A model generated the notes under the pieces. The model had not been told where the DNA came from and did not search any database. It saw nothing but the letters and a program-made list of their open reading frames with translations. From the NCBI RefSeq assembly GCF_000382485.1, contig NZ_AORY01000005.1:238964-302963 (forward strand): 64,000 bases of DNA, given 5' to 3'. Source of the DNA: Sphingomonas sp. Mn802worker (GTDB lineage: Bacteria > Pseudomonadota > Alphaproteobacteria > Sphingomonadales > Sphingomonadaceae). Positions 19,593-28,142 of this stretch are shown here, one piece after another; the stretch's first letter is position 1; each line of letters begins with the position of its first letter. A program made the translations under genes and the position numbers.

Positions 19593-19656
19593 CGTCTAAC
19601 CCCTCCCGGCTTGGCGCGCGGTTTGCGGCGCGAGGGCGTGCTTGCCAAGCGCGCAG

Positions 19657-19668
19657 CATACGTATTCA
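19657..19668. promoter_or_regulatory. putative LacI-family operator (amylase/lacI intergenic)
   Basis: CATACGTATTCA, with the perfect palindrome ATACGTAT at 19658-19665, lies between the divergently transcribed amylase operon and lacI-type gene. The identical 12 bases occur upstream of the TonB-dependent receptor (25446-25457). A palindrome centred on CG is typical for LacI-family operators. Assignment to the adjacent regulator is inference. Confidence 0.6.
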
Positions 19669-19729
19669 CACGCGGCACAGACCCGCCTACACTGCCGGCA
19701 ACATATTGAGAGGAAAGACCGCCGCCGTC

Positions 19730-20761
19730 ATGGCGCGTACCCCCCGCCCTTCCAGTGACCGCCCGACCTCGTTCGACATCGCCGAGTTGGCCGGCGTGTC
19801 GCAGCCGACCGTGTCGCGCGCGCTGCGCGGCGACAAGACGGTCAGCGAACGCACGCGGATGCGGATCGAGGCGATCGCGCAGCAGCTCAATTACCGTGTC
19901 GACCGCGCCGCCTCGTCGCTCCGCCGCGGTGAGGTGAAGACGCTGGCACTGCTGTTTTTCGAGGACCCGCTGCCCGACGGTTCGAACATCAACCCGTTCT
20001 TCCTCGCGATGCTCGGCTCGATCCTGAAGACGTGCAGCCAGCGCGGCTACGACCTGCTCACCTCGTTCCAGCGCTGGTCGGCCGACTGGCACATCGATTA
20101 CGAGGACGCGCGCCGCGCCGACGGCGTCATCCTGCTCGGCTACGGCGACTGGGAGGATTACCGCGCCCGCGTCGAGCAACTCGTCGCGCAGCGCACGCGC
20201 TTCGTGCGCTGGGGCGCGCCGAGCGAGGTGGGTACGACGATCGGATGCGACAACATTGCCGGCGGGCGCATGGCCGGCGAGCATCTGATCGCCCGCGGGT
20301 GCCGCCGCATTGCCTATATCGGCGCGGCGAGCCACCACTACCCCGAGTTCCGCGACCGCTACGCCGGACTTGCCGAGGCGCTGCGCCACGCCGGGCTGCC
20401 GGTCGATCCTGCGCTTCACGTCGACGCGCTGTCGGTCGAGCAGAAGGGCTACGAGGCAGTGCAGCGGCTGATCGCGCGCGGGATCGCGTTCGACTCCGTC
20501 TTCTGCGCCTCCGACCTGATCGCACTGGGTGCCTTGCGCGCGCTTGCCGAGGCCGGGCGGTCGGTTCCTGCCGACGTCGCGCTTATTGGATTTGATGACA
20601 TTCCCGCCGCCAGCCACACGCACCCGCCGCTGACCACCGTGGCGCAGGATTACGGCCGCGGCGGCGCCGCGCTGGTCGACACGCTGATCCGCCAGGTCGC
20701 GGGCGAGCCGACCGAGGACCTGCTGCTGCCCTCGCGCCTGGTGGTACGCGCCTCCGCCTAG
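19730..20761 (+). CDS. LacI-family transcriptional regulator of the maltodextrin locus
   Basis: A 343-residue DNA-binding repressor with an N-terminal helix-turn-helix (SFDIAELAGVSQPTVSRAL), hinge helix (LNYRVDRAASSLRR) and a periplasmic-binding-protein-like effector domain from about residue 70, ending in the family's GFDDIPAASHTHPPLTTV and VDTLIRQVAGE stretches. I use the ATG at 19730; a TTG at 19706 is in frame but has no ribosome site. It is divergent from the amylase operon and converges on halogenase copy two, with which it shares the four bases CTAG holding both stop codons. By analogy with Caulobacter MalI it probably represses maltodextrin uptake and breakdown. Confidence 0.9.
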   Translation: MARTPRPSSDRPTSFDIAELAGVSQPTVSRALRGDKTVSERTRMRIEAIAQQLNYRVDRAASSLRRGEVKTLALLFFEDPLPDGSNINPFFLAMLGSILKTCSQRGYDLLTSFQRWSADWHIDYEDARRADGVILLGYGDWEDYRARVEQLVAQRTRFVRWGAPSEVGTTIGCDNIAGGRMAGEHLIARGCRRIAYIGAASHHYPEFRDRYAGLAEALRHAGLPVDPALHVDALSVEQKGYEAVQRLIARGIAFDSVFCASDLIALGALRALAEAGRSVPADVALIGFDDIPAASHTHPPLTTVAQDYGRGGAALVDTLIRQVAGEPTEDLLLPSRLVVRASA

Positions 20762-22266
20762 ACGCTGGCGCGCGCTGCGCAATGCTGCGCAACAAAGGCG
20801 TCGTGCCGCGGCATCTGCGCCGCCTCGCGCGCGATTAGCTGCCGCATCAGCTCCAGATACTCGTCATTCTCCGCACGCGTTTCCGCGTCCGCGATCGGGT
20901 GATAGCCGCGCGGGATCACGCCCTGCCCGATCAGCACCTGAATCCACGCGACCTCGGTGAACAATTCCTCGTGCTCGCGCGTCACGTGCGCCTGCTCCTG
21001 CCAGACCTCGACCTTGTGGCGGAGCGTGTCGGGCAGGTCGGCGGCGCGGCGTTCCTGCCAGAACGGCTCGTCGCGCGCGTTTGCCCAGTAATGCAGGATC
21101 AGGAAGTCGCGAACACGCTCGTATTCGAAATCAGCCTGTCGGTTGTACTCGTCGCGCTGTACCTGGCCTGTGGCACGCCCCGGCAGCATCTTGAGCAGCC
21201 GCGCGATCGCGGTCTGGACGAGGTGCAGGCTGGTCGACTCGAGCGGCTCCATGAAGCCCGACGCGAGGCCCACCGCGACGACATTGCCGCGCCACATCTC
21301 TCGCCGCTTGCCGGTCGTGAAGCGGATCGGCTGCGGATTGCCCTCGGCCACACCGTCGAGATTGGCGAGCAACTGCGCCGCCGCCGCATCGTCGGAGAGA
21401 TGCGCAGAGGAGTAGACGATGCCGTTGCCGGTGCGATGCTGCAGCGGGATGCGCCACTGCCAACCCGCACCGTGCGCGGTCGCGCGCGTGTAGGGCGTGA
21501 AGTCGGCCGCTCGCGCCGACGGCACCGCCAGCGCACGGTCGCACGGCAGCCAGCGCGTCCAGTCATCCAACCCGACGCCCACCGCCTCGCCGATCAACAG
21601 CCCGCGAAACCCGGTGCAGTCGACGAACAGCGCACCCTCGACGCGCGCGCCGCCGTCCAGCACCAGCGCGGCGACATCGCCCGTCTCGCCGTTCCGCTCG
21701 ACCGAGACGATCCGCCCCTCGATCCGCTCCACCCCGCGCGCTTCCGCGAAGCGCCGCAACAGCCGCGCGTAGAGTGCGGCGTCAAAGTGAAACGCGTAGG
21801 GCATCGCCGGCAGCATCGCGGCGGTGCGCGCCGGTCCGCGCTGCATCCGGCTCGCGCGCGCCGCCACCTCGTTGAGCGAATAATCACCCAGAGCTGCGAT
21901 CTCGTCGCCGCGCTCGGCGTGTGCGCGCAACCAGCGGTGGTGAAAGCCCAGCAGCCCTGACTCGCGCCCGACATCGCCGAACGCGTGCATGTAGCGGTCA
22001 CCCGGGCGCGTCCAGCCGGCAAACTCGATGCCCAGCTTGAACGTGCCGCTGGTTGCCCGCAGGAACGCGTCCTCGTCCAGTCCCAGCGCCTGGTTGAACA
22101 GCTGGATCTGCGGGATCGTCGCCTCGCCGACGCCGATCGTGCCGATCGCCTCCGATTCAACCAGCCGTATGCGGTAGGCGTTAGGCGGCAGGAAATGCGC
22201 GAACGCGGCGGCGACCATCCAGCCCGCGCTGCCGCCGCCGGCGATGACGATATCGGTCGGGGTCAT
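20758..22266 (-). CDS. flavin-dependent tryptophan halogenase family protein (second copy)
   Basis: A 502-residue FAD protein related to, but clearly divergent from, the one at 12541-14043. It has GGGSAGWM at residues 10-17, Lys77 in TFKLGIEFAGW, the W269-Q-W271-R-I-P halogenase signature and Glu343 in FMEPLEST, so the active-site lysine and glutamate of PrnA-type enzymes are present. The ATG has AGGAGA five bases upstream. It lies 120 bases behind the TonB-dependent receptor on the same strand and is probably co-transcribed with it. No flavin reductase gene is nearby. Substrate and physiological role are unknown; a link to whatever the receptor imports is only contextual. Confidence 0.88.
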   Translation of the reverse strand: MTPTDIVIAGGGSAGWMVAAAFAHFLPPNAYRIRLVESEAIGTIGVGEATIPQIQLFNQALGLDEDAFLRATSGTFKLGIEFAGWTRPGDRYMHAFGDVGRESGLLGFHHRWLRAHAERGDEIAALGDYSLNEVAARASRMQRGPARTAAMLPAMPYAFHFDAALYARLLRRFAEARGVERIEGRIVSVERNGETGDVAALVLDGGARVEGALFVDCTGFRGLLIGEAVGVGLDDWTRWLPCDRALAVPSARAADFTPYTRATAHGAGWQWRIPLQHRTGNGIVYSSAHLSDDAAAAQLLANLDGVAEGNPQPIRFTTGKRREMWRGNVVAVGLASGFMEPLESTSLHLVQTAIARLLKMLPGRATGQVQRDEYNRQADFEYERVRDFLILHYWANARDEPFWQERRAADLPDTLRHKVEVWQEQAHVTREHEELFTEVAWIQVLIGQGVIPRGYHPIADAETRAENDEYLELMRQLIAREAAQMPRHDAFVAQHCAARASV

Positions 22267-22385
22267 GCCATTCTCCTAGCCGAGCGCTTGGCCGGCTTCA
22301 AAGAAAAGGCCGCCGACATCGGGGGGCGATGCCGACGGCCAATGTCCGGATCAGTACGATCGAACGCGGATCAGAGCCGGACGGC

Positions 22386-25340
22386 TCAGAACTTATACGT
22401 CACCCCGACGTAGTAATCGCGGCCGTAGCGCTGGTAATCGATCACCTGACGCTCGTCGCCGTTCTGATAGGTGACGAACGGGCGATCGGTCAGGTTCTTG
22501 CCCTGCACCATCACCGACAGGCCGCTCAGCGGACCGTCCTTGAACTCGTACCCGATCTGCGCGTCGAGGATCGCTTCCTCCTTCGCGGTGCGGAACGTCG
22601 GGCTCGCCGACAGGCCTGCGACCTCCGCCAGGAACGACGAGCGGTAGCGATAGTTGGCGCGCGCCTGGAAACCCCACTTCTCGAAATAGATCGTGCCGCT
22701 TCCGGTCCAGTCGGACAGGCCCGGCAGCGTGATCGGGCTGGGGTTGTTGGCGTAACGGATCGTCGAGTCGGTGTAGTTGCCAGTTACGAACGCGCCGAAC
22801 CCGTCGAGCGCCGGCGTGATCATGCGGAACGGCAGCGACAGCGTCGCCTCGACGCCCAGCACCTCGCCGCGGCCCGAATTGTCCGGGCGGCTGACGGTGC
22901 CGATCTGCTGCCCCGCCGCGATCGCCTGCGCCTGCTGCGCCGGCGTCAGTGCGCCGAGCAGGTCGGAGAAGTCGAACGCGATCGTGGTCGCCGGATTTAC
23001 GAAATCGTCGAGCTTCTTGAAATAGCCCGACAGCGCTACGTAGCCGCCGCCGCTGCCGAAATATTTCTCCAGCGACACGTCGATGTTGGTCGACTGATAC
23101 GGACGCAGCGACGTGTTGCCGCCGTTCGAGCTGAACACCGGATTGAGGGCGATCGGCAGCACGCCGACGTTCGCCGGATTGACCGTCACGTCCTGCGTCA
23201 CGCGCTCCTGGTCCAGACGTGGGCGCACCATCGTGCGCGACGCGCCGAGCTTGACGTAGCCGCCCTCAATCAGCTCGACCGAGAAGGTGGCGGACGGCAG
23301 CACGCGCCAGAACTTCGCGCCTTCGTTCGCCGGCGCGATCGTGACGACGCCGTTCGTCAGCCCCGCGATCTGCCCGTCCGAACTCTGGTCGGTATAGACC
23401 GCCTGCACGCCCAATGCGCCCTTCAGCGCCTTGCCGCTCACCTCGCCGTCGATGTTGAGCTTGGCGTAACCGGTGTACACGTTCTCGGTCACCGTGTTGT
23501 CGCGCACCAGCGACCCCGGGCGCCCGTCGAACGCGGCGTTGAGCGAATTGTTGTACAGGTACAAGGGGTTAAGCGTCAGCATCGCCGGGATGCCGAGGTA
23601 GCTGAGCGGGATGTTGTTCCCCAGCTGCGCCTCCGCCGGCACGTCGGCGCTGCGCGGCGTGCCGCTCGCCACGGTGCAGCCCGTGCCCGTGCCCTTGGGG
23701 CACAGGAAGAACGAGGTATACTCGCTGGTCTTCTTGCGACGGCTGTAGTTGGCGCCGACTTCCCAGCCCTTGATGACGCTGTCCTCGAACTCGCCATTCA
23801 GGCTCGCGCGCAGCGACTTCAGGTCGTCCTTGAACTTAGGCCGGTTAAGAAAGCCTGACTGGACCACCTGCTGCGTGCCGTTGTTGCCCCAGCCTTGCGG
23901 GTCAGTCAGCTTGAAGATGCTGGTGTCGGTGTAGTCGAGCGTCGGCGAGAAGGAATAGGTGCCATCGCCGTTCTGGCTGACGCCGACCGTGTCGGGACGA
24001 CCGCTCTTCTGGAACCCGGTCCCGGTGTTCGTTTCCAGCAGGAAGTCGGTGCGCGTCGCGCGGCTCCAGCTCGCGTCGACGTTGAAGTGCGTCGTCTCGC
24101 CGATCTTGAAATCGTTGTTCCAGCCGAGCGACAGGTTGTCGGCCTTGCGCTGATTGTAGTCGTTGCGCTGCACCGCGAACACGTTGGAGAACGTGCCCGA
24201 GGTCAGGAAGCCATTCGACACCGTGGTGTTGCTCAGCACCGTGCCATTGTCGGTCGGGTTGGTGGGATCGTCGGCCGCGCCGTTGAGCGGGAATTCGATG
24301 CCACGCAGGTACTGCGTTTCTTGGAAGTGCGAGTAGAGTGCGTCGAAGGTAGAGTGGAAATTATCGCTCGGCTGCCATTCCAGCGTCGCGACCGCGCCGT
24401 AGCGCTTCAGCTCGTTTGACTGAACGTAAGGCTTGGCGCCGTTCAGCCGGTACGGGTCCGTCGCGGTACCGGTGCCGTTATAGCCCCACGCATTGTAGCG
24501 CTCGTTCTGCGACGGCGTCTGCGTTGCCGATACGCCCAGCGCGACGCCGAACGTGTCGTCGGCGAACTTGTCGACGTAGGTCGCCGAGGCACGATAACCG
24601 TAGCGCGACATTTCCGGGTTGAGGTTGTCGATGCCGTTCATCTGCCCGCGCGCATTGATTGCGAACACGCGCTGTGACTGGTCGAGCGGGCGCAGCATGC
24701 GCAGGTCGACCGTGCCCGAGATACCGGCGGCGATCAGCGACGCGTCGGCCGACTTGTAGACGTTCACGTTGCGGAAGAACTCGGACGGATATTGGTCATA
24801 CTCGACGCCGCGGTTGTCGCCGACCGTCACCTGCTCGCGCCCGTTCAATAGCGTGGTGGAGAAATCCGGGCCCAGGCCGCGGATCGACAGCCGCTGGTCG
24901 CGCCCTTCCAGACGCTGCGCGGTGACGCCCGGAATACGCGCGAGCGAGTCGGCGATCGACACGTCGGGCAGCTTGCCCACGTCCTCCGCCGACACCGAGT
25001 CGACGATCAGCGTCGAGCGGCGCTTGATGTCCGCCGATTTGGCGAGGCCGGCGCGGATGCCGGTGACGACGATGTCGGTGCCCTCGCCCACGTCGCTCGC
25101 GTCGCTGGTCGGCGTCGCTTCGGCGGTCGGATCGGGGTTGGCGCTCGCGTCAGGCGTGGGATCGGCGGGCTGGGCCGGCTGCGTTTCGGTGATCGCGCCC
25201 GTCGGGTTGGCGGTCGCGGTGCCCGCCTGCTGCGCCCAGGCATTGCCGCTGGCGAGCAGCATGACGCCCGCGATGGTCAGCGCGCTGGCACGCAGGCCCA
25301 ACTGGGCACGAACGGACGATGATTGAAGCGAAACGGTCAA
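22386..25340 (-). CDS. TonB-dependent outer-membrane receptor (probable maltodextrin receptor)
   Basis: A 984-residue outer-membrane active transporter. It starts at a TTG with the strong ribosome site GGGGGAGG upstream, then a signal peptide ending NAWAQ, a low-complexity Pro/Asp/Ala spacer, the TonB-box-like GTDIVVTGIRAG, a plug domain (LPDVSIADSLARIPGV, RDQRLSIRGLGPDF) and a long beta-barrel ending in aromatic YVGVTYKF. Uptake of maltodextrins is inferred from the neighbouring amylolytic operon and from the operator-like palindrome shared with it. Halogenase copy two follows on the same strand. Length suits the large sugar-receptor class in sphingomonads and Caulobacter. Confidence 0.92.
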   Translation of the reverse strand: MTVSLQSSSVRAQLGLRASALTIAGVMLLASGNAWAQQAGTATANPTGAITETQPAQPADPTPDASANPDPTAEATPTSDASDVGEGTDIVVTGIRAGLAKSADIKRRSTLIVDSVSAEDVGKLPDVSIADSLARIPGVTAQRLEGRDQRLSIRGLGPDFSTTLLNGREQVTVGDNRGVEYDQYPSEFFRNVNVYKSADASLIAAGISGTVDLRMLRPLDQSQRVFAINARGQMNGIDNLNPEMSRYGYRASATYVDKFADDTFGVALGVSATQTPSQNERYNAWGYNGTGTATDPYRLNGAKPYVQSNELKRYGAVATLEWQPSDNFHSTFDALYSHFQETQYLRGIEFPLNGAADDPTNPTDNGTVLSNTTVSNGFLTSGTFSNVFAVQRNDYNQRKADNLSLGWNNDFKIGETTHFNVDASWSRATRTDFLLETNTGTGFQKSGRPDTVGVSQNGDGTYSFSPTLDYTDTSIFKLTDPQGWGNNGTQQVVQSGFLNRPKFKDDLKSLRASLNGEFEDSVIKGWEVGANYSRRKKTSEYTSFFLCPKGTGTGCTVASGTPRSADVPAEAQLGNNIPLSYLGIPAMLTLNPLYLYNNSLNAAFDGRPGSLVRDNTVTENVYTGYAKLNIDGEVSGKALKGALGVQAVYTDQSSDGQIAGLTNGVVTIAPANEGAKFWRVLPSATFSVELIEGGYVKLGASRTMVRPRLDQERVTQDVTVNPANVGVLPIALNPVFSSNGGNTSLRPYQSTNIDVSLEKYFGSGGGYVALSGYFKKLDDFVNPATTIAFDFSDLLGALTPAQQAQAIAAGQQIGTVSRPDNSGRGEVLGVEATLSLPFRMITPALDGFGAFVTGNYTDSTIRYANNPSPITLPGLSDWTGSGTIYFEKWGFQARANYRYRSSFLAEVAGLSASPTFRTAKEEAILDAQIGYEFKDGPLSGLSVMVQGKNLTDRPFVTYQNGDERQVIDYQRYGRDYYVGVTYKF

Positions 25341-25445
25341 GAGAACCTCCCCCAGGCCACACCTCTGCGCGATCTTGCGCGAGGTGCTTATGCGGCGTGA
25401 TGACGGCGGATTAGGCCCGCCCAGGGCTTAGTCACAACAAAGCCA

Positions 25446-25457
25446 CATACGTATTCA
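25446..25457. promoter_or_regulatory. putative LacI-family operator (TonB receptor promoter)
   Basis: CATACGTATTCA, identical to the sequence at 19657-19668, with palindrome ATACGTAT at 25447-25454. It sits about 105 bases upstream of the receptor start codon. The shared site suggests that the receptor and the amylase operon are co-regulated by the LacI protein at 19730. Confidence 0.6.
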
Positions 25458-25526
25458 GGGGTATGCGAGCGCGCTCTGCCCGCCTGCTGTGGCAGCGATG
25501 TCACAGCGCAGCGCTCCCTTAGCGCC

Positions 25527-26234
25527 TCACAGCGCCACCGCATCCAGGAACGTGTTGACCGTCAACCGTCCGTTGAACGGGTCGGCGCTCAGCGGCATGC
25601 CGGCGGGAATGTCGGCGCAGTGCAGCGTATTCGACCGGTACAGGATCGCGCGGTTGAACCGCCCGGTGTGTCGCGCGACGCGTTCGAACATGGGTGAGTC
25701 TCCGCCGATATACCCCGCGTTCGGAATGCCGTGCGCCGCGAGATCATCGGCCAGCGCGGCGCGGTACGCCGGCAGTCGCGCGGCGTCGACCGACTCATAC
25801 CCGGTCGAGCGCTGGCGAAAGAAGGCGGTGCCGCCGATATCCTCGTCCGACCGCTCGCCGTCGTCGGCCAGATAGTGCAGCAGCGCGAGCCGCGTCGGCG
25901 AAACCTCGTCAAAATGCGGCAATCGCTGGATCGGCGCCAGCGCGTCCGGCGGCGTGGTGACCAGCGAGTAGAAACTGTCGACGACGCTCAAGTCGCCCAG
26001 CCCGAACACATCGCGAACAACAGGCGCCAGCGCGGCGACGATCGGGCGCAGCATCGCTTCAGGCACCACGGCGCGGATGCCCGGATAATGTTCGCCTATT
26101 TGAGAGAACGACAGGAACGACGCATCCTCGCGCAGGCCGTGCGGGTCAGACACGAACGCGTCGATCACGACAACGGGTTGATTCTCAGACCCATGATTCA
26201 TGACTTGAAGCTGCCAGCAGTCCTTGCCGCTCAT
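25527..26234 (-). CDS. DUF6445-like protein with 2OG-Fe(II)-oxygenase-type residues
   Basis: A 235-residue soluble protein of the type often annotated DUF6445, commonly found beside tryptophan-halogenase-family genes in TonB-receptor loci. It shows a possible His-x-Asp iron motif in RLPHFDEVS, a distal His in SNTLHCADIP and an Arg in RLTVNTFLD, the spacing expected of a double-stranded beta-helix 2-oxoglutarate dioxygenase; this is my reading rather than an established activity. Start is the ATG at 26234 or the in-frame ATG at 26201. It lies upstream of the receptor on the same strand, separated by the operator-bearing promoter, so it has its own transcript. No partner protein is proven. Confidence 0.7.
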   Translation of the reverse strand: MSGKDCWQLQVMNHGSENQPVVVIDAFVSDPHGLREDASFLSFSQIGEHYPGIRAVVPEAMLRPIVAALAPVVRDVFGLGDLSVVDSFYSLVTTPPDALAPIQRLPHFDEVSPTRLALLHYLADDGERSDEDIGGTAFFRQRSTGYESVDAARLPAYRAALADDLAAHGIPNAGYIGGDSPMFERVARHTGRFNRAILYRSNTLHCADIPAGMPLSADPFNGRLTVNTFLDAVAL

Positions 26235-26332
26235 TCTCAGTCTCGCCGTTTGCCAGAGGAGCGGTTACAAAATGATGCTTTTTACTCTACACATAGTAAC
26301 ACATAGCACCATGTGACGATGAACATTCTAGA

Positions 26333-27517
26333 CTACGCCCTTTCTAAATCAAAATATTGCGCCCAAGCTTCCATAAGTTTGCGGCGTTTATCAAATAGAT
26401 CACCTCGCCGATAAGCTGCTTCGGCTCTGTTTGCGATCGTATGCGCTAGTGCTATTTCGCACACCTCGTGAGGAAAGTCCGTCGTTTCACTAGCCCAGTC
26501 TCGAAACGCTGACCTAAAGCCGTGAACCGTAACATCTACCCGCATACGTCGCATCAGCATAGCCATTGCCATTCCCGATAGCGGCTTGCCGGTCGCGGCA
26601 CTAGCAAACACTGCGTCTGCTGGAGACGCTCGCTCGACGTCTCGCGCGGCATCAAGCCGTTGTAGCAGGTCTACAGCAGCCTGGGACAATGGGACCCTGT
26701 GTTCACGTCCTGCCTTCATGCGGGTTGCAGGCACGGTCCACGCGGCACCGCTCAGATCGATTTCAGCCCAACTGGCGCCAAGCACTTCCCCTGAACGGGC
26801 AGCTGTCAGAATGGTAAATTCCAGCGCTCTTGCCGCTGTCGCATCACGTTCGCGTAGGTCATTCATGAATTTGGGCATAGCCGCGTACGGCAATGCTGCG
26901 TGGTGGCCGCGGGTCAGCCGCTGCCGTTTCGGTAGCAATTGATCTAGGTGGCCACGCCAGCGGGCTGGATTATCGCCCGTCCGCAGCCCCTTGGCCTTTG
27001 CTGCATCCAAGACGTTCTCGATACGACCACGCAGGCGCTCGGCCGTTTCTGGCGTTCGCTGCCAGAGCGGCTGCAGCACTTCCAGAACATCGCGAGTGCT
27101 GACACTCTCAACGCTTTTAGGCCTGAGAGGAGCGGCGTATTTCGTTAGGGTCATGGCCCACTGCGCGGCATGCTTCGCGTTGCGCCACGAGGGTCGCATC
27201 GTCTCAACATACGCGTCAGCACATTCGCCGAAGGTCTGTCGCTCCTGCTTCTCGCGCGATGATCGAGGATCACCTCCGCTTGTCAGCACAGCTCTAAGAG
27301 TTCCTGCTTCTTTACGGGCATTCGCTAGCGAGAGGTTACGCCCGCCCCCCAAGCCCAGCTCGGTCCGCTTGCCATTCCGCGTGTACATGAACACCCAGCG
27401 TCGACGCCCTTGCGGATCGATAGACAGGTAGAGCCCACCACCGTCGGAATGACGGCCTGGCGTCTTGATGGTTGCCGCTGTGCGAGCATCCAGCTTGTTC
27501 AGCGTTCGCGATGTCAT
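26333..27517 (-). CDS. P4-type tyrosine integrase
   Basis: A 394-residue site-specific recombinase. The N-terminal DUF4102 arm-binding domain (GGGLYLSIDPQGRRRWVFMY) is followed by a core-binding domain and the catalytic domain with all expected residues: Arg241 (TAARSGE), His332-x-x-Arg335 (VHGFRSAFRDWA), His359 (LAHTIANRAE) and nucleophile Tyr369. It therefore looks functional. No tRNA borders it: the nearest, tRNA-Lys, is 6.6 kb away beyond the decayed operon copy. Local GC is a little lower than in the flanking operons. It may be the relic of an element that brought in or rearranged the duplicate maltodextrin segment, but no attachment repeats were found. Confidence 0.9.
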   Translation of the reverse strand: MTSRTLNKLDARTAATIKTPGRHSDGGGLYLSIDPQGRRRWVFMYTRNGKRTELGLGGGRNLSLANARKEAGTLRAVLTSGGDPRSSREKQERQTFGECADAYVETMRPSWRNAKHAAQWAMTLTKYAAPLRPKSVESVSTRDVLEVLQPLWQRTPETAERLRGRIENVLDAAKAKGLRTGDNPARWRGHLDQLLPKRQRLTRGHHAALPYAAMPKFMNDLRERDATAARALEFTILTAARSGEVLGASWAEIDLSGAAWTVPATRMKAGREHRVPLSQAAVDLLQRLDAARDVERASPADAVFASAATGKPLSGMAMAMLMRRMRVDVTVHGFRSAFRDWASETTDFPHEVCEIALAHTIANRAEAAYRRGDLFDKRRKLMEAWAQYFDLERA

Positions 27518-28142
27518 ACCGGTCCTACGTCGGCCCCATTTACGGCCCCACTTTATAGGCCGACTTCAGACGAACGTCTACATTCACCAGCGAACACGCC
27601 TAAGTGCTACATGGCTGTGAGAGAGCATTTTTGCGCACCCCCACGGTCCTCGACGAACACTAGTGAACAGGGAGTTTGGCGGCCTCCGTCTCCGCCATAC
27701 TGTAGCCGTCGCACGTTGTTGCGCGTTGCTTTTGGGGCTCCGCTTAAAGGAGCCGATTACGGTTTCCGCTCTTATCGACCTGCAAACGCCGTTTATGACA
27801 GCGATGGTGAGCGGCGAGTCCAGTACCGTTCATTCATTCACGCAGGCTCTTATGACAGCAAAGCGCCTTTGTTTCGGCAAATTCGGAGGGCAAGCCTGGC
27901 TTCCTGAATGCGAACGTCCTCTTGCATACGCTATGCCGCGCAAGTGCTGGCATCTTCAACTTAGCTCGATCAAGCTTTTCCGCGACACGTAGAGCGGCAC
28001 ACCGGATCGAAGAAGCCGAGGTTCGTATTGCACTTATTCGGTGCATGCGCCGTGGCTGTCACCGGCAATCGCAAGGACATGTACCACGCTGCTCACCTTG
28101 CAGCACGGTGACCTTCCCCGTCGTTTGTGACATGTGATGCAA
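27518..28142. other. intergenic region between the integrase and the decayed operon copy
   Basis: Just over 600 bases without a convincing gene. Open frames are short and lack motifs or ribosome sites. Its last ~35 bases resemble those beside the intact SLC45-like gene, marking the edge of the duplicated block. No tRNA or clear attachment repeat was found. Confidence 0.5.

Noticed and set aside
27410..27992. Overlapping plus-strand frames beside the integrase
   Set aside because: No motif, no ribosome site, partly inside the integrase; treated as non-coding.
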